64,000 bases of DNA, taken from the NCBI GenBank assembly GCA_010093605.1, contig MU004193.1, forward strand, positions 1,495,520 through 1,559,519. The letters are read 5' to 3'. Source of the DNA: Lophium mytilinum. Its lineage: Eukaryota; Ascomycota; Dothideomycetes; Mytilinidiales; Mytilinidiaceae. Positions 1-11,430 of the stretch are shown piece by piece. A program made the translations under genes and the position numbers. Position 1 is the stretch's first letter. Each line of letters begins with the position of its first letter. A model generated the notes under the pieces. The model was not told the DNA's origin and ran no database searches. It saw only the letters and a list, made by a program, of their open reading frames with translations.

Positions 1-1449
1 TATCATTACCGGCCCACCAGATGGTCGGGTTAGCAACGATTGGGTACACACGCTCGTCGAGGGAGAGAGAGGTGGAATTGGGGTTGACGGCTGTGACGCC
101 TTGCATCCCGTAGTTCTCCATGAGCATAACGGAGGTGTTGAAGCGCGTATCGGCCGTCATTTTGGTGAAGACTTCGAAAGCTTTCCGGGCTACCGTGGCA
201 TTCCATACTGGCAGGGAGGCTCCAGCACCCAGGGCGTTGAGGTTTGCTCGGCATGCGGTACTGTTCAGATTGTTCTGGGTCACGGTGTATAATGCGACGT
301 AGTCGACATCCGTTGATACTGACGTTGAGATAGGGCCAACGGCTTTGAAAGGCGCAACATATTGCGCGGCCTCGGCCTCGTTACCCTCGTAGCCAATCGT
401 GTATGCAATTATGGGCTAGACCTGGGTGTCAAAAAAGACTGACTAGAATAGAATTGGGAAACACTGACATATTTGGCATCGATGGGCGGGACCCTGGTCC
501 AAACGCCGGTAAAAAACAGTTTCGCCGGACGGGTAGGGCTGCTGTCCTGTTCATTGATGACGGGGAGCAAAGTCTCAAGTTTGCTCTGGTCGTAGATGAG
601 CGAGTACACGGTCCAGTTGCTCGTGATGTCGTAAATGGCGAGCTTCATGCTCGTCACCACAGCGAAGTTGTGGCCTGCACCCCGTAATGCCCAGAAGAGA
701 TCTGCATGGCTGGTGTTCGAGGCCGTGAGAGCTGTTCCGTTTGCGAGAACAACATTGGCAGAGACGATGTTATCGAGCGAGAAACCGTGTTGGTTTTGGA
801 GCATGGAGTGACCACCACCCATGAGAGGGCCGATCACTGACACGCATTCGCAGAGCCCAGTCACTGTTGGTTCCTCGTCAGCAGGCGCGCACATGGGATG
901 ACAGGGACACCCTCACCTGCTTGTTTGTTATGCGCGAAGAGCTCCCTGGTAATCTCATACTGCAGAGTGCCGCCTCCCACCGTGGCAGTCTTGCCTCCAG
1001 CGTCAACTGTGGTGGTGTTCAACCTGCGCATATTAATCTGGATTCCATTCGGCAGGTTGTTGAGCGTCTTGGTCCAGCCATGGGTCCCTGCGCGCACAAG
1101 TTAGGCGCATCGCTCAGTGGCTGCTCTGGAATGACATACCGGACACAGTGAGGAAAGGAATGCCATGTTCGTGTGCGACTTGCACGGTTTTTTGGACATC
1201 ACCCTCGGTGCCAACCTCGACTACGACGTTGTAGTTGGGGTAGATACGAGGCGACGAACCCCGGACGAGCAGCTCGGCCCAATCAGGGTCATGGGGATAG
1301 ACAATCGCGGCTTTGTTGGAAAGCTGTGGCTCCAATGCCGCGCATGCAGCTTTCAGATCTTCAGCACGGGGTGTGAGTGGGTGCGCAGACACAGGAGCTG
1401 GAAGGCTGCCCAACCCCAGCCATGCGGCGAAGGCGACGAGAACGTGCAT
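1..1449 (-). CDS. Secreted FAD-linked oxidoreductase (PCMH/BBE-like), 3' end off window
   Basis: Four exons are inferred, at 1140-1449, 917-1087, 469-863 and <1-415. The three introns are 52-53 bp with GT-AG ends, and about 430 residues are visible. The protein starts with a hydrophobic signal peptide ending near residue 22 (VSA before HPLTPR). A PCMH-type FAD-binding domain follows. It contains SGTHGW near residue 104, where the family carries the histidine for covalent FAD. It also has GLCECVSVIG followed by GGGHS near residues 162-175, with a cysteine in the second flavin-attachment region of berberine-bridge-like enzymes, and WALRGAGHNFAVVT. The C-terminal BBE segment lies beyond the left edge. 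The family oxidises sugars, alcohols or secondary metabolites, and the substrate cannot be told here. The start at 1449 is the only ATG that gives the signal peptide. Confidence 0.88.
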
Positions 1450-2870
1450 GATGCTCCTGCGGAGAGATGGTGAAACTCAGTTGGTATCGCAGCCGCACGA
1501 CGTGCAGATGTGAAAAGGAAAAAGAGGGAGGTGAGTGGTGGGCGGCACTGGGAGCAGCTGGGGGCTCCTTCAAACTTGTGCCCTGCGCGGAAGGCCGACG
1601 CCTGAGACTACTGCGTTCCTTCGCGACGCTGTTGCAGCAACGCCGTATGGCGACTAGTGCTAGTACACGGCACGCATCGCGGGAAGCGCATCCGCGCCCA
1701 GCCTACAGTCTCCCCCATGTACGGGCGCCGCTTGTCAATGCTAGAACAAGGGTCAATTGCGCTGTAAAAAGCCTTGACCGAGCCTTGACCGGCGGCGCCC
1801 AGCCTGCATACTTCTGTGTGCAGTTTAGCGACGGTGCAGAGTGGCAGTCTCGGCAAAGCGTGGCTTGCTTTTGCAGCTTCCCACCAATATCATGGCGCTC
1901 GGTGCTTGACTCGACGTCGTCCTGCAGCATGCAGACGCTCAAATCTAGGTACGCGACCGGCGGTCGGGTTCGAGCAGGGGACATTCTTGAAGAGCTGAAG
2001 CGAGGCGAGGTGGCTGCGGGCGAAGGAAGGAGGGGCATGCAGCTTAGGTGTGATACCATAATGTTGGTAGCGATAACATCTGTACCACGTATAGCTTTAG
2101 ATTCAGATCGGGTGGGGCTTCTCGGCCTGCGATTTGGTTGGGCGGCGAGGAATGCGATGATGGGTTCTGACAAGAAAGCTCCCAGTTAATGGCAGAGACA
2201 AACCGACGGTCGTACCGTGATGAAGGATCCCCAGGGTTCGAGGTTGGTGACGGGCTGGGGACCCTGTTACGCGGCGCACCCATGGTGATGAGCTCGGTGG
2301 CGTAGAATATGTAGGTGGCACAGTAAGCTAATTAACGCAAGAACCAAGGAGAAGAATCCTTCCGAGACGCCATGAAACGGACCAATTAATGGATGCTCAG
2401 CAGGAAAGCAGACGAACGCCCGACTAACGTCATGCGGTGCAGCCAGGCAGCGTGTCGTGACAACGCGGCGCAGAGATAGGGAGTGACCGCCGTGGGGTTT
2501 GCCCAGGAGGGGTGACAGGGCGTCGCGATATGCAGTGGCCCGTGAGGCGCGGAGGACCCGGCGGGACGGATGTCCCGCCCCTAGTCGAGAGCCAGAGCTT
2601 GACTGCGGCAGCGCTCGCGTCGCCGTCGCTCGGTGGGGATGGGATTTGCGGGCCCCGGCAGCTCGAGGGGAAGGTACACATCCGCGCGCAAAACCGGGGT
2701 TTTAACTCTGAGAAACCCATGTTTTGCGCACCGAGGTGTCCAGTCCAGTCCGTACAGGGGGGAGACTGTATATCCTTCTTCCCAGGTCCTTATCATTCAG
2801 ATCCGAAGATCACCGTTGCTACAACCTCCTTCTGTTGCGAGCCTCTGATCCTGACTCCACCGTATCCATC
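1450..2870. other. Intergenic region between divergent genes
   Basis: This region separates the FAD oxidoreductase (leftward) from the DUF7703 protein (rightward), so it should hold both promoters. Overlapping open frames on both strands, the longest about 240 codons, have no recognisable domain. I found no repeat, RNA gene or mobile element here. Confidence 0.6.
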
Positions 2871-4071
2871 ATGACTGCACAACAGAGCGGTGGCCTGCAC
2901 ATGGGCCCTCTTCAAACTACAGTCGAAGTCGTGGCCTTCGTCGCCTTTACGGGCATGGCGTGTAAGTGCAGATTCTCACCGCCGTTCGCCAGGCTCCTTC
3001 TCGCGAGCCAGGATGCTAATACTTTCTCCTCCAAGGGTTCAATGCTGTAGAGCTTCTTTTGACAATCTTCCTTTCCTTCAACCGATGGTGGGGCCGTTAC
3101 TTCACCTGTCTCGTTGTGGCCTCGGCTGGAGTACTCGTCTACCAAGTCTTTGTCTTTTTGCAGACGTTCGATCCGTCTCTGAACACCTACGCGGTGACTG
3201 CGGCCATTGACGTCGGATGGTCGTGCATGGTGACTGGACAGTCGCTCGTATTGTGGAGTCGGCTGCATCTTGTCAGCCGTAACACCTGGATGCTGCGAGC
3301 AATTCTCAGCATGATCGTCTTTAACGCCATCTGTCTTCACATCCCGCAAACTGGTTTCTCTTTAGCTGTGAGTCTACTTCGCGCTTTGTCCAAGCATGAG
3401 ACGCTGAGCTGATGATGCTTTAGGCCATCGACGCCAAAACGAATACCCTCAATCCCCTCTACAAGCCTTTTGACATTATGGAGAAGATTTCCATCTCCGT
3501 GTTCACGGCGCAAGAACTGATCATCTCCTCCGTCTACCTTTGGGAAACCGTGCGCATCCTGCGCGTCGGCGAAATGGTGCGGAAGAAATCAAATATCCGG
3601 CGGATCCAACTGCTTTTCCTCGCAAACATCGCCATCATTTCGGTCGACATCATTACCATCTCGCTCGAGATGAGTTCACTATGGGGCGTGTGGTGCAGTT
3701 TCAAGGGCTTTGGATACAGTATGAAGCTCAAGATCGAATTTGCAATTCTCACCCAGCTCCGCGAGTCGGTTAAGTCGTCGACTGAAGGCAGTAGCTCTCA
3801 CGGTGGTGGGTTCCGTAGTGCCAAGAGCGATAAGGACATTTCACTCTCAAGCCGGCCACACGCCTGGCACAGAAAGAGTGCGAAACCATCGGGGCTGGCA
3901 CTAGAAAGACGTACCTTTGATCAGATTGAGGATGAGGAGAGAATCACAAAGACAACGGAGATCTCTATCAAGCACGACGAAATTACAAAGGCAGATGCGG
4001 TCGCACACCCACAAGAATATCCACTCAGCGAAGCTTCATCCGAGGTTGGTTTCGCAACGAAAGGGAAATAG
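2871..4071 (+). CDS. DUF7703-like integral membrane protein
   Basis: Three exons (2871-2961, 3036-3367, 3424-4071) give 356 residues. The first intron has a GCTAAT branch-like site and an AAG acceptor, and the second is 56 bp. The first two thirds contain about seven hydrophobic helices. Examples are VEVVAFVAFTGMA near residue 18, WFNAVELLLTIFLS after the first splice, and IQLLFLANIAIISVDIITIS in exon 3. This order (TM1, WFNAVELL, RWWGRYF, long charged tail) matches fungal membrane proteins annotated DUF7703, whose function is unknown. The last ~110 residues are hydrophilic and rich in Ser, Lys and Glu, presumably a cytosolic tail. There are no catalytic motifs. Confidence 0.8.
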
Positions 4072-4500
4072 ACCCTGATTTTGATTGACCTGGTGCGGCA
4101 ACGATGCCATTGGCTCCCATAGATTTCAGGGGTGTGGCATGCGCTATATTTATCCTTAAGGGTTGCCGCTGTGTTTTCTTAGTAGTATATTATCAGAGGT
4201 CCATGTATGTTTAGAAGCTCGAGTCTTCGAGCTTCACGATGTTACGTGGCATGCTGATTGCGACCTTTATGCCACCTCTCCCAGCGCAGAGTCGACTGCT
4301 ATTTAAGCTTGATCTTCACTGAAACACTCGACGTGGATGGTTTTTTAATGATAACGAAGAAGGACCAGTCTCAAGGGAAAACCAGGCGGTATAGGAGAGG
4401 CTACCCGGCGGTAAGACCTACTAGCGGACAGATGCGCGGCAACGGGAAAGAGGCAGGAAGAGCCTTAGGCGAGGAGGTTACGGCGCTGGGAACTACGTAA
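4072..4500. other. Intergenic, nothing recognised
   Basis: This is the 3' flank of the DUF7703 gene. A short ORF at 4258-4500 shows no domain and is probably chance. Confidence 0.5.
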
Positions 4501-4839
4501 CCTAAGCAAGTACTCCTAGTACTCTTACTTAGTATAAGAATTAGAAAGAGTCAAAATATTTCTATCAACTTCTTCCGCGAAGAGGATTATTTGGATAGGA
4601 AAATCGGGAAGATTGCGCAGCAGGAGAGCAATAACGCCCTACAGCTACAGGCAACGATAGACTTTAGAGGAATCTCAACGTTGGAAGCCATCCAGAGTCT
4701 CGTCAAACGGGTGAAGACAGCGGAAGACGATGCGCGAAGGGATGCGCGGCGCAAGCGTTTAATCGATGACGTCGCGCATAAACTGGGACGTTTTGATCCT
4801 AATGACTTCGCGGAGCAAGACGAAATTCAAGGTAATTAG
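4501..4839 (+). pseudogene. Orphan open frame resembling the coiled-coil segment of fungal STAND proteins
   Basis: A frame of 113 codons is open from just after a TAA at 4498 to a TAG at 4837. There is no good ATG start. It reads FFREEDYLDRKIGKIAQQE, then TLEAIQSLVKRVKTAEDDAR, RKRLIDDVAHKL and FDPNDFAEQDE. The order of an aromatic/acidic lead, a basic helix and a KRLIDxVAxKL helix recalls the linker that follows the N-terminal domain in many fungal NACHT/ankyrin proteins. I know this only as a family pattern and could not search for it. No P-loop or repeat domain follows, and the upstream sequence is AT-rich. The likeliest reading is a truncated relic. A free-standing small gene with a missed upstream exon is the alternative. 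Confidence 0.3.
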
Positions 4840-7590
4840 AGCGTGTGTGTAACGGCACAATAGGAGGATCACGAGGAAGCGTAGCTAAGGTGGTGACTAT
4901 ACGAGGTATCTATGAAGAGAGACGAAGGAGCGGAGCCGTAGCCGTAGGGGTCAGGTGCCAAGAGGCCGGGCCGACTCTCCCTCCATGGTCATGTGCTGCG
5001 CACGTGATGGAGGATTCGGAGTCGAGGCCGACGTCGCGTTGCGGCCATGACAGTGTGCGACTACTTCTCAATCAAGAGGGTTCTAATAATTATAGCGACG
5101 GACCCCTCACAGAGTAGACCCAGCTGGAGTGCTTCCTATCTGGTCCAATAACGGTCACCTGAATTAGAACCTAGGTGCGCTTTTAGCTCGTCTACTCTGC
5201 AGGGGGCCAAATTCGTGACCTAGGACAGATTTGAGGCTCCTCGCTAAAACTTAACATTTTCTAGTAGGTACATCTGAGACAGCCCCGCAGCAGGTGAGCG
5301 AAGGTGAGCAGACTGGAGCACACCTCAACCGAAGCTGAGCCGGGCCTGAGCCAACCTCACCTGCAGCGGCAGCGGACTACATGATCAGTGGGGTCAGAGG
5401 GTGTGCACATTGGGGTGGTATACCACGTAATTTGACCTGTCCAAGTCGATCCTTCAAGTACAATACTTTCAACCCGTGACATTTGGATTCTACCATCAGA
5501 TCTCATAACTAGACCCGGATCTACCTCACCACTGCCACGATACTATATTTGGATGATAGCGTGAATGCCACAAATCACGTGCAATTCGACATCCATTAGT
5601 CGAATATGCCCATAACTCCTCTTCTTGAAGCTAGCGAGATTGACCCTTTCGGTCACTTTCTAGTCTTTCAGACCCATCCCATCACCGCTGTGCCGCCACT
5701 CCAGAAATCTACTCATCTCCTCATTCGAACATGCAAGGGGCCGGATGCATTGGTCAAATTTAGACTAGTGTGTGTGTGGCTGAATGAGGCGTCACCCCTC
5801 GACGACATGCCTTCGCACCACCAGCCCTAAACACCGCCTTTTGCTATCACGAGTGCCACAGGATCATCTCTCCTCACTTTTTGAGTGCCAGTCGGACAAA
5901 GAGCCGGGTGTCCAGACACAGACCGGGTCCGCCGCCGCGTACTTCCCGTCACCTACACAGCCCACTGATGAGCGAGTCCCTTCCACCGGCCAGCATGTTA
6001 CTGTCAACCAGACCGGCTGCTGAATGCTCATGTGCTCTGTCCCTCCTCGGGGGCCCCCGACTTCGGGCCGGCGGGACCATACACCGGATATGGTAAGCCG
6101 ATGATAGCGCAAGGCTGCCATATATCTCAGCCTGGCGCACCGGAATAGCAAGAGGCGCCGTAATCGCCTTCTCCCGCTGAGGCGGCCCAGCGCTTTGTAT
6201 ATCAATAATCCGCAGTACTCTAGCACACGTCATCCCGTTATCGATGCCGTGAAGTAGGCGTTGGGCGTCGGAAAAATCCTTCCTCCGTGGCTTAGCAATT
6301 TCCTATGTCACCTGGGTAATAACATCGTAGAAGCAAGCCCTGGAATGAGGTTAGGGAGACGCTAAGGGTATGACTCCATGAACCCCTCGAGTATCGTTGA
6401 CAGCGAGTTTGGATGACGGCGCTGCGTCGAGAGCTTTAAGAAACATCTAGGAGTCGCGCTCCCTATTTCGACTCTGTAGGTACATCATGGCAGCGGCCGT
6501 TCCTGGCCCCCGCGTCTACTATCTCTTTGATCTGCAGATTAAGCCCCCTGCGCGTCAGATGCTCCAATCGGAGTGAGGCCCCAGTCGAGTGGCACCACGA
6601 CTCGCACTACATCACCAGACTCTCCGTCTGCCCCGGTGAGGAAGGCATATACTATGGAAATCCTGCAATTGACCGCTCTCAAGTCATGGGGTTTTTATAC
6701 AGCGCGCGATTGGCGCGCGCAATGCCCGTCTATAGCACTGAGGCAGTGCTAACCGCGCTTCTTCGACGTGAGGCTGCTGTGCACCGTCAAATTTTCACTA
6801 TTTTGGGCGTTGAAGCGACCATAGTCTTCCTCCTCATGGGCATTTGGTTTGATAGCTTCATCGCAAGGCATTCACCATGTTTCCGCCTCTTCAGGCTACT
6901 CTCCTCGCGCCAGGGCGGCGAGGAAGCACGGATTTTCAGGTATCATTCTCCTTTTTCTGGCATCGACATTTGAAGTTTCTGCTTCTTAGACGCCCTCAAC
7001 GTCGTCTTTATATACCCCCTTCTCTCACCGCAGAATGCATCCTCACCCACCTCACTCCATCTTTCAGCTGCTATTACAACCCGTTTCCCGATCTGCTCAG
7101 GCTTTCTTCTCACCGAACGCTCGAAACTCTCCCGTTACGTTTTCCCGTCGATAGATTTATCCTAGGATCCAGCGCCGCTGTGTTCGCCGTCTTCAGCTTG
7201 CAGTTTCAAAGCCCTTCGTCTTTCCTCAGGCCCCATAGTCACATCCTCCAAGCGTGTCATCCCAAGTCAACCCGATTGCAGCGGTTCCCTACTGCACCAC
7301 TCACCGGCATCTCTCTGGCATTCCAGTACCCAACGCTCTCCTAGATAGCCTACGGCGTCGTCTATAAGCGGCTAAGCTACATTTTCGTACCTCTCACAGC
7401 TTCCGCTCTGCCTCAAGTCTCCGTGGCACTGGACCTTTTCCATCTGCCGGTTTCCTCTGCGTACGTTCGCTATTTACGGTCACCGTAAGCGGAACTCGCT
7501 CGCCAGTCTCACCAAGAAGAAGAATCCTGAGTCCTCGTCTCCAAGCCGCTCCAAGGCATCCTCTTCACTCATCCTGTCCCAATCGTCATC
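4840..7590. other. Long intergenic region, mostly featureless
   Basis: No convincing gene is present in about 2.7 kb. Short ORFs at 5606-5830, 6527-6973 and 6877-7344 have no domain, and some lack plausible starts. From about 7000 onward the top strand is strongly pyrimidine-rich with a TATA-like TTTATATA at about 7006, which fits the promoter and 5' leader of the zinc-ribbon gene at 7591. Confidence 0.5.
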
Positions 7591-8010
7591 ATGGCAGACC
7601 GTGTCCCTGCAGATCTATGGGTCTGCTGCCAGTGCAACACAGGCAACACCATTAGCATCCACGCCGCTTGTCCCGCACCCTGCACTCATGTAAGGTGCGG
7701 GTCCTGCAAGAACCCTGGGGATGCTTACACCGCTGCTCCTGGTCTCTTCCCTTCCATGAACTCCCTCAACTATGACTCTGCTCCGGGATCTCTGAGAGAG
7801 TCTCCCGTTCTTGCCCATTTTACCTATGCTCAGCCACCCAAGAACGCTTTCTGTCCTGCTGTTGTCCCCATCTTCGCCGCTCCAATCTTTACAGTTCCTG
7901 GAGACATGTGGAAGTGCTGTGCCTGCGGGGGGGAAAACCTCTCCGACAATGCCCCTGAACGCTGCCCTCTGTGTTCTCACTTTAGATGCTCGGATTGCGA
8001 GAATCTCTAG
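7591..8010 (+). CDS. Small double zinc-ribbon protein
   Basis: A single exon encodes 139 residues. Two similar cysteine modules lie at the ends. Module 1 is WVCCQCNTG with C12, C13, C15, then C27, C31, H33, C36 and C39. Module 2 is MWKCCACGG with C109, C110, C112, then C125, C128, H130, C133 and C136. Both share the pattern W-x-C-C-x-C ... C-x(2-3)-C-x-H-x-x-C-x-x-C, so the protein is an internal duplication of a zinc-binding knuckle joined by a Pro/Ala/Ser-rich spacer. Small proteins of this kind are common and numerous in Dothideomycetes and have no assigned function. Nucleic-acid or protein binding is a guess. The ATG sits in a good context (CATCATGGC). An AATAAA at about 8434 may serve 3'-end formation. 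Confidence 0.75.
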   Translation: MADRVPADLWVCCQCNTGNTISIHAACPAPCTHVRCGSCKNPGDAYTAAPGLFPSMNSLNYDSAPGSLRESPVLAHFTYAQPPKNAFCPAVVPIFAAPIFTVPGDMWKCCACGGENLSDNAPERCPLCSHFRCSDCENL

Positions 8011-9050
8011 TGTAACATGTCTAGCGCGTTCTCTTCGGCTGTATCGATGGTGCCCTTCTCGCAACCTGCCAAGACAACGCCTTATCATCCGAATTGCCTT
8101 CGGATACTCGCATCGGATGATCCCTGTGCGCATAACGCCCTGCTTTTCTTGAGTTCTCTACCCTCCATGTCTTCCAGTTCCCCCACTGTCGTTACCATCA
8201 CTTCCCGTAGTTTCTTGTCCATGTTTTCCTTTTAAGATACCCTAGACTGCTTTTATCTCCTTTCCCGCCTCTAGTTTCTTCCTTTGCAACGTAACGGTCT
8301 CCCCCTAGTGTCTTCTATTCCCGTGCTCCTTTTGTTCTCTTCTTACTGGTTCTGAGGTCTTGTTTCTGCTTTAGCGTTAGACATTTTTATGATACCCTAG
8401 ACACTGGCACTGGCTGGAGTTTGCGTTGCTTTTAATAAAAACCCCACAGTCTTTTCCGATCCTTTCCTTGCGTGGCGTGACGATACATTTTACAACCCCT
8501 GCATCTATCTGACTTCAGAAGGTACTATACCTTGATACAGCATTACCCTTTTCAACGAATCGAATATCCACCATTGCGGACTTCATGCCTAGCTCCGACT
8601 TCCGAGTATACGGTAGGCCAGGTCAAGCAATATCAGGCATAGGGCAACAGCGCATAACTTCTGCACTTCTAATTTCACGCAGCCCAGGTATGCTCTCAGT
8701 TTCCAATGCAATGCATCCTTCAGAAGCTGGATACAAAGCGGAGGTTGTTAGGGTAGCTACTCTACCTTGTCCAGGACACCGAACACCAAGAAACCCCATC
8801 AAACCAACCTTAGTCCGCATCCTATGCCCGTCTCGTTAACACAATCATGGCTGCCATTACCTCCTCCGCAATCTCAACGCTATCACCCAACACCCCGCAT
8901 CCGCATTGTACAAGTAAGACACATCTCACCTGCTTGATATAGCACATAAACGCACAACGCTGCCCGCCTCCCATATCCTTGTGAACTAACATTGTTATAT
9001 ACTCCACCCCATCAGCAGTATTGTATAGAATCCCACCTGACTCATGCACA
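8011..9050. other. 3' flank and intergenic
   Basis: The sequence is pyrimidine-rich up to about 8400. An 11-base motif, GATACCCTAGA, appears at about 8237 and again at about 8391. An AATAAA at about 8434 could be a poly(A) signal for the zinc-ribbon gene. No gene is seen between 8450 and 9050. Confidence 0.5.
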
Positions 9051-10415
9051 ATGCCTCAGAAGCGTGCGCATAAAACAATCTTCCATCAGCCCATCCAGCG
9101 CCAAATTTCCAAACCCCACATTTCAAACATACCACAAAACGCAACATTCAAACACACCACTCTTCAAACAGAAGCACCTCTAAGAATGTTCGATTACCAC
9201 ATCTCCTCGCGTAGCGTGCCCTACGCCTACAACCCCCTCGATGGCGGACCCATTGTCCCCATCGACCATTACAACATCACCCACCGGCCACAGTACATGG
9301 GAATTCCCGTACTCTCCAAACTCCCTGAACTGACCTGCGAAATCTTCCCGTGCAGGCACTGGAAGCTCTCCAAATCCGACGGCACCACCAAACAAACCCG
9401 CGAGGAGCTCTACCTCAAAGAGCTCCTGCACCACCCTCTTCCCCGCGCTCCCGGCATCCGGGATTACGTGTTCTCAGAAAATGGCTGCGAGAACCCTGCG
9501 TGCCGTGGCGAGCCCATGGCTAGGAGGAAGCAGCGTAATTGGAAGAAGAACCACAATGGTTGGCGGCTGCTCGCTTTGTATAAAGGGGCGGAGCAGACCA
9601 TCATGGTCAAGGCCGAAGAACTTGTCCAGCGGATTCAGTTCCGGCAGGAGCTAGTACGAAAAATCCGCGATCCCAAGCTTCGGTTCTTCGTCTTTGACGA
9701 GGAACGGAGCTGGGATGAGAAGGTCTGGGTGTACCTCTGGGACGAGCTAGTGGCTGTCCAGGGGAGCCAGACGGCGATGTGGAAAGCCCTGAAGAAGGGC
9801 GAGATGGTCGTCGAGGGTGAAGGGGTTGCTGGCGCGATGCGAGATGGGCTGCGGAAGGCGGCTGAGAAGGTGCGGGTGCTGGAGGTGCTGGCACTGAATC
9901 TTCGGGAGTGGGAGGAGGATCCGGTTGATACGATCTTGCCCTTGCGGATCGAGGAGATCGGCTCTCAGCTGGATTACCCATCGCCTCTAGGTGATTGGGT
10001 AGATGAGGGGCTCGAGAAGCTGCTTACTCCAGACCCAGAGTCCTTCGAAGTCATGGACGAGAGCGGCGTCGAGGATAGTGACGATGATGATGATATCGAA
10101 ATCATCATCGAGCTTCCTGAAGAGGCAAAGATTTCAGCGAAGAAATCCGCGGCATTTGGTAGGTCCATCCTCGCTCGAAAGTTTGGAGAGAAGAAGCTGG
10201 CCGCGAGGCCAGGGCGGATCACCCCAGCAGTCCCAGAGTTCCGTCTTTTGTTCCCACTAATATGGGAGCGGAAGAACGGGAAGGCTCCTGTTGCGGTCGA
10301 GAAGCCTGTTGGGGTCAGGAAGCCCGCGAGGAAAGACTCGGGAAAGACGAGGAATAATCGAAAGAAGAAGAAAAACGCGCTCCATAAAGCGCTATCTTCT
10401 GATGTCGCCCCTTAA
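9051..10415 (+). CDS. Hypothetical protein with acidic SIM-like motif and basic tail
   Basis: A single exon encodes 454 residues from the ATG at 9051 (context CACAATGCC). A second in-frame ATG at 9186 would give a shorter form starting MFDYHISS. No known domain is recognised. The middle has CENPACRGEPMARRKQRNWK, a short Cys pair in basic sequence, and an amphipathic region with EERSWDEKVWVYLWDELVAV. Around residues 335-360 there is a run of Ser and Asp followed by IEIIIELPEE. This is a hydrophobic core with an acidic flank, like a SUMO-interaction motif. The C-terminus is strongly basic (KPARKDSGKTRNNRKKKK) and could be a nuclear localisation signal. A nuclear role is inference from composition alone. 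Confidence 0.7.
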   Translation: MPQKRAHKTIFHQPIQRQISKPHISNIPQNATFKHTTLQTEAPLRMFDYHISSRSVPYAYNPLDGGPIVPIDHYNITHRPQYMGIPVLSKLPELTCEIFPCRHWKLSKSDGTTKQTREELYLKELLHHPLPRAPGIRDYVFSENGCENPACRGEPMARRKQRNWKKNHNGWRLLALYKGAEQTIMVKAEELVQRIQFRQELVRKIRDPKLRFFVFDEERSWDEKVWVYLWDELVAVQGSQTAMWKALKKGEMVVEGEGVAGAMRDGLRKAAEKVRVLEVLALNLREWEEDPVDTILPLRIEEIGSQLDYPSPLGDWVDEGLEKLLTPDPESFEVMDESGVEDSDDDDDIEIIIELPEEAKISAKKSAAFGRSILARKFGEKKLAARPGRITPAVPEFRLLFPLIWERKNGKAPVAVEKPVGVRKPARKDSGKTRNNRKKKKNALHKALSSDVAP

Positions 10416-11430
10416 TTTCTTGGTGGTGGTCCTGTTCCAAGGAGCCGGCGGCAGACAGGTAGGAAGGTAAATCTTTTCCCTTTCCCTGTATTGAATAGTT
10501 CAAGGCCAGATGATCAGCGTTTTCCACGTTCGGATAACGGGAGGTTAAATTCATGTAGCGTCCCGGTTTCCAGAGTCATTGAATTTCGTAACAAGAAACA
10601 GAAGAACCAAAAGAGAAATAGAAAATGTAGAAGGATGAGCTGGTCTCGTCCGTTTCAAAGCAATCGAAGTTTCCAAATGAACAGCGTGATAGTGAAACAA
10701 TATAAATGACTCTTGAGTGATCACACAGCAGAAAACCTAAAATTAGTAGTGTAAAGATCACATCAGAAGTGTCACCTTGGCCAAGGGGAGGGCTAAACCA
10801 AACGAGTTCATTCCTTCAAAGAGCTACATACACCCTCATGTTCTAAACACACGAGGAAGGTTACAACCATAGGCAGAATAACAGCGTTCTTTGTCCATGG
10901 GATTGGATGATACAAAGTTTTTGGTTTAAGGATTTAGCATCCGTTGATTGACTTGGAGGATTGAAGAGTGGGGCTTTGGGGGGGTGGGGTTTGGTTTGGA
11001 CACGCCAGGCACTGTCGCCGTGACACGTATATGGGGGGAAAGAACCTGAAGCGAGTGACCGATACTCCGCTCCGATGAAAATGCAACGGGAAAGCAAAAC
11101 TCGACTATGCACGCTCGGAGTTGGATGGATGATGACTGCAAGACAAATGAAAAAGTGGATGCCGCTCGCTTGACCAGAACCCATGATATCCGTGACGGTG
11201 TGATCCTGACTCTGAGGTGATTTTCCACTTCCCGTCACGAGTGTGATCCGCGCCAAGAAGCACCGCCGACGCTCAGGATATAGAACACAGAGCTGAGACT
11301 GGCGTTAATCAAGAGCTTTGGAAGTCCAGGATCGAAAAGACACTTGGAGAATTTTGAGAAGGCAGAGCCCGAAGAGTAGCAAGGAGAAGAACACGCGAAC
11401 ATGGACGGCCCACCCCGCCCAGTCCAAAAG
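10416..11430. other. Convergent intergenic region
   Basis: This is the shared 3' flank of two converging genes. It includes A-rich sequence around 10590-10740 and a G-run near 10976-10990. No coding or repeat structure was recognised. Confidence 0.5.

Noticed and set aside
1467-2189. 240-codon plus-strand ORF
   Set aside because: It starts within the 5' leader of the FAD gene, overlaps another long frame on the opposite strand and shows no domain; GC-rich sequence explains its length.
6527-7344. Two overlapping plus-strand ORFs of about 150 codons
   Set aside because: Composition follows the pyrimidine-rich leader and no family or splice pattern was found.
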